Shown one piece after another: positions 63,962 to 64,000 of a DNA stretch of 64,000 nt. The DNA lies in contig OX596340.1 in NCBI GenBank assembly GCA_951394405.1, forward strand, positions 1-64,000, written 5' to 3'. Made by a program: the position numbers and the translations under genes. The notes under the pieces were generated by a model that was not told the origin of the DNA, made no database searches, and saw only the letters and a program-made list of their open reading frames with translations. This DNA is from Coprinellus micaceus (lineage: Eukaryota > Basidiomycota > Agaricomycetes > Agaricales > Psathyrellaceae). Position 1 is the stretch's first letter; each line of letters opens with the position of its first letter.

Positions 63962-64000
63962 ATGCCTCCGATCAACTCTCGCATCGCCGGTCGTCCACAA
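63962..64000 (+). CDS. Start of a downstream ORF, cut by the window edge (putative ORF2)
   Basis: ATG at 63962 followed by an open frame (MPPINSRIAGRPQ) running off the end. In a LINE this would be the endonuclease/reverse-transcriptase ORF2, but nothing diagnostic is inside the window. Confidence 0.35.
   Translation, partial: MPPINSRIAGRPQ

Overview
The window is the left end of a chromosome of a filamentous basidiomycete, most likely an Agaricomycete. It opens with 25 perfect CCCTAA repeats. Its genes carry many short GT-AG introns (about 48-70 nt, with a few of 0.6-1.3 kb) and belong to families typical of mushroom-forming fungi: a TPR-CHAT protease-like protein, a MYND-finger protein, a membrane-anchored pepsin-like protease and a basidiomycete multi-pass membrane protein. 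The order cannot be fixed from the sequence alone. All gene models were spliced by eye. A model is called firm where splice sites, conserved motifs and a coding length divisible by three all agree.

Layout. 1-160 telomere; 161-201 a perfect 17-bp-arm hairpin at the telomere junction; about 202-5850 a subtelomeric satellite of roughly 150-175-bp monomers arranged partly in a 1.83-kb higher-order repeat; 5966-11507 (minus, transcribed toward the telomere) a subtelomeric RecQ-like helicase fused to an N-terminal C2H2/DUF3505-like region; 12083-12853 another satellite copy; 12917-13555 a minisatellite of about 41 bp. A short palindrome (arms AACYTGTTATG / CATAACARGTT, total about 37 bp) recurs through the first 13.5 kb. 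It lies in satellite DNA, builds the minisatellite, and forms nearly the whole of four 48-nt introns of the helicase gene.

Chromosome-internal part. 13904-19550 (minus) aspartic protease; about 20.9-29.5 kb a gene-poor tract of old, diverged duplicated blocks; 29478-29915 a foldback (TIR) element; 31006-35427 (minus) Atg18/PROPPIN; 36.8-37.9 kb a diverged copy of a 23.9-25.0 kb block; 38537-42471 (minus) TPR-CHAT protein; 48156-50542 (plus) MYND protein; 44.1-45.4 and 51.1-52.6 kb a pair of decayed repeats; about 53.7-54.5 kb the 3' part of an unrecognised gene; 55426-56988 (minus) membrane protein; 59290-59803 (minus) a possible small gene; 61.9-62.1 kb a hexamer minisatellite; 62740-64000 (plus) the start of a probable non-LTR retrotransposon with a broken ORF1.

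The genes do not form a pathway cluster. The most notable structure is the subtelomeric system: a helicase gene embedded in satellite DNA, sharing a palindromic element with it, and carrying that element as introns.
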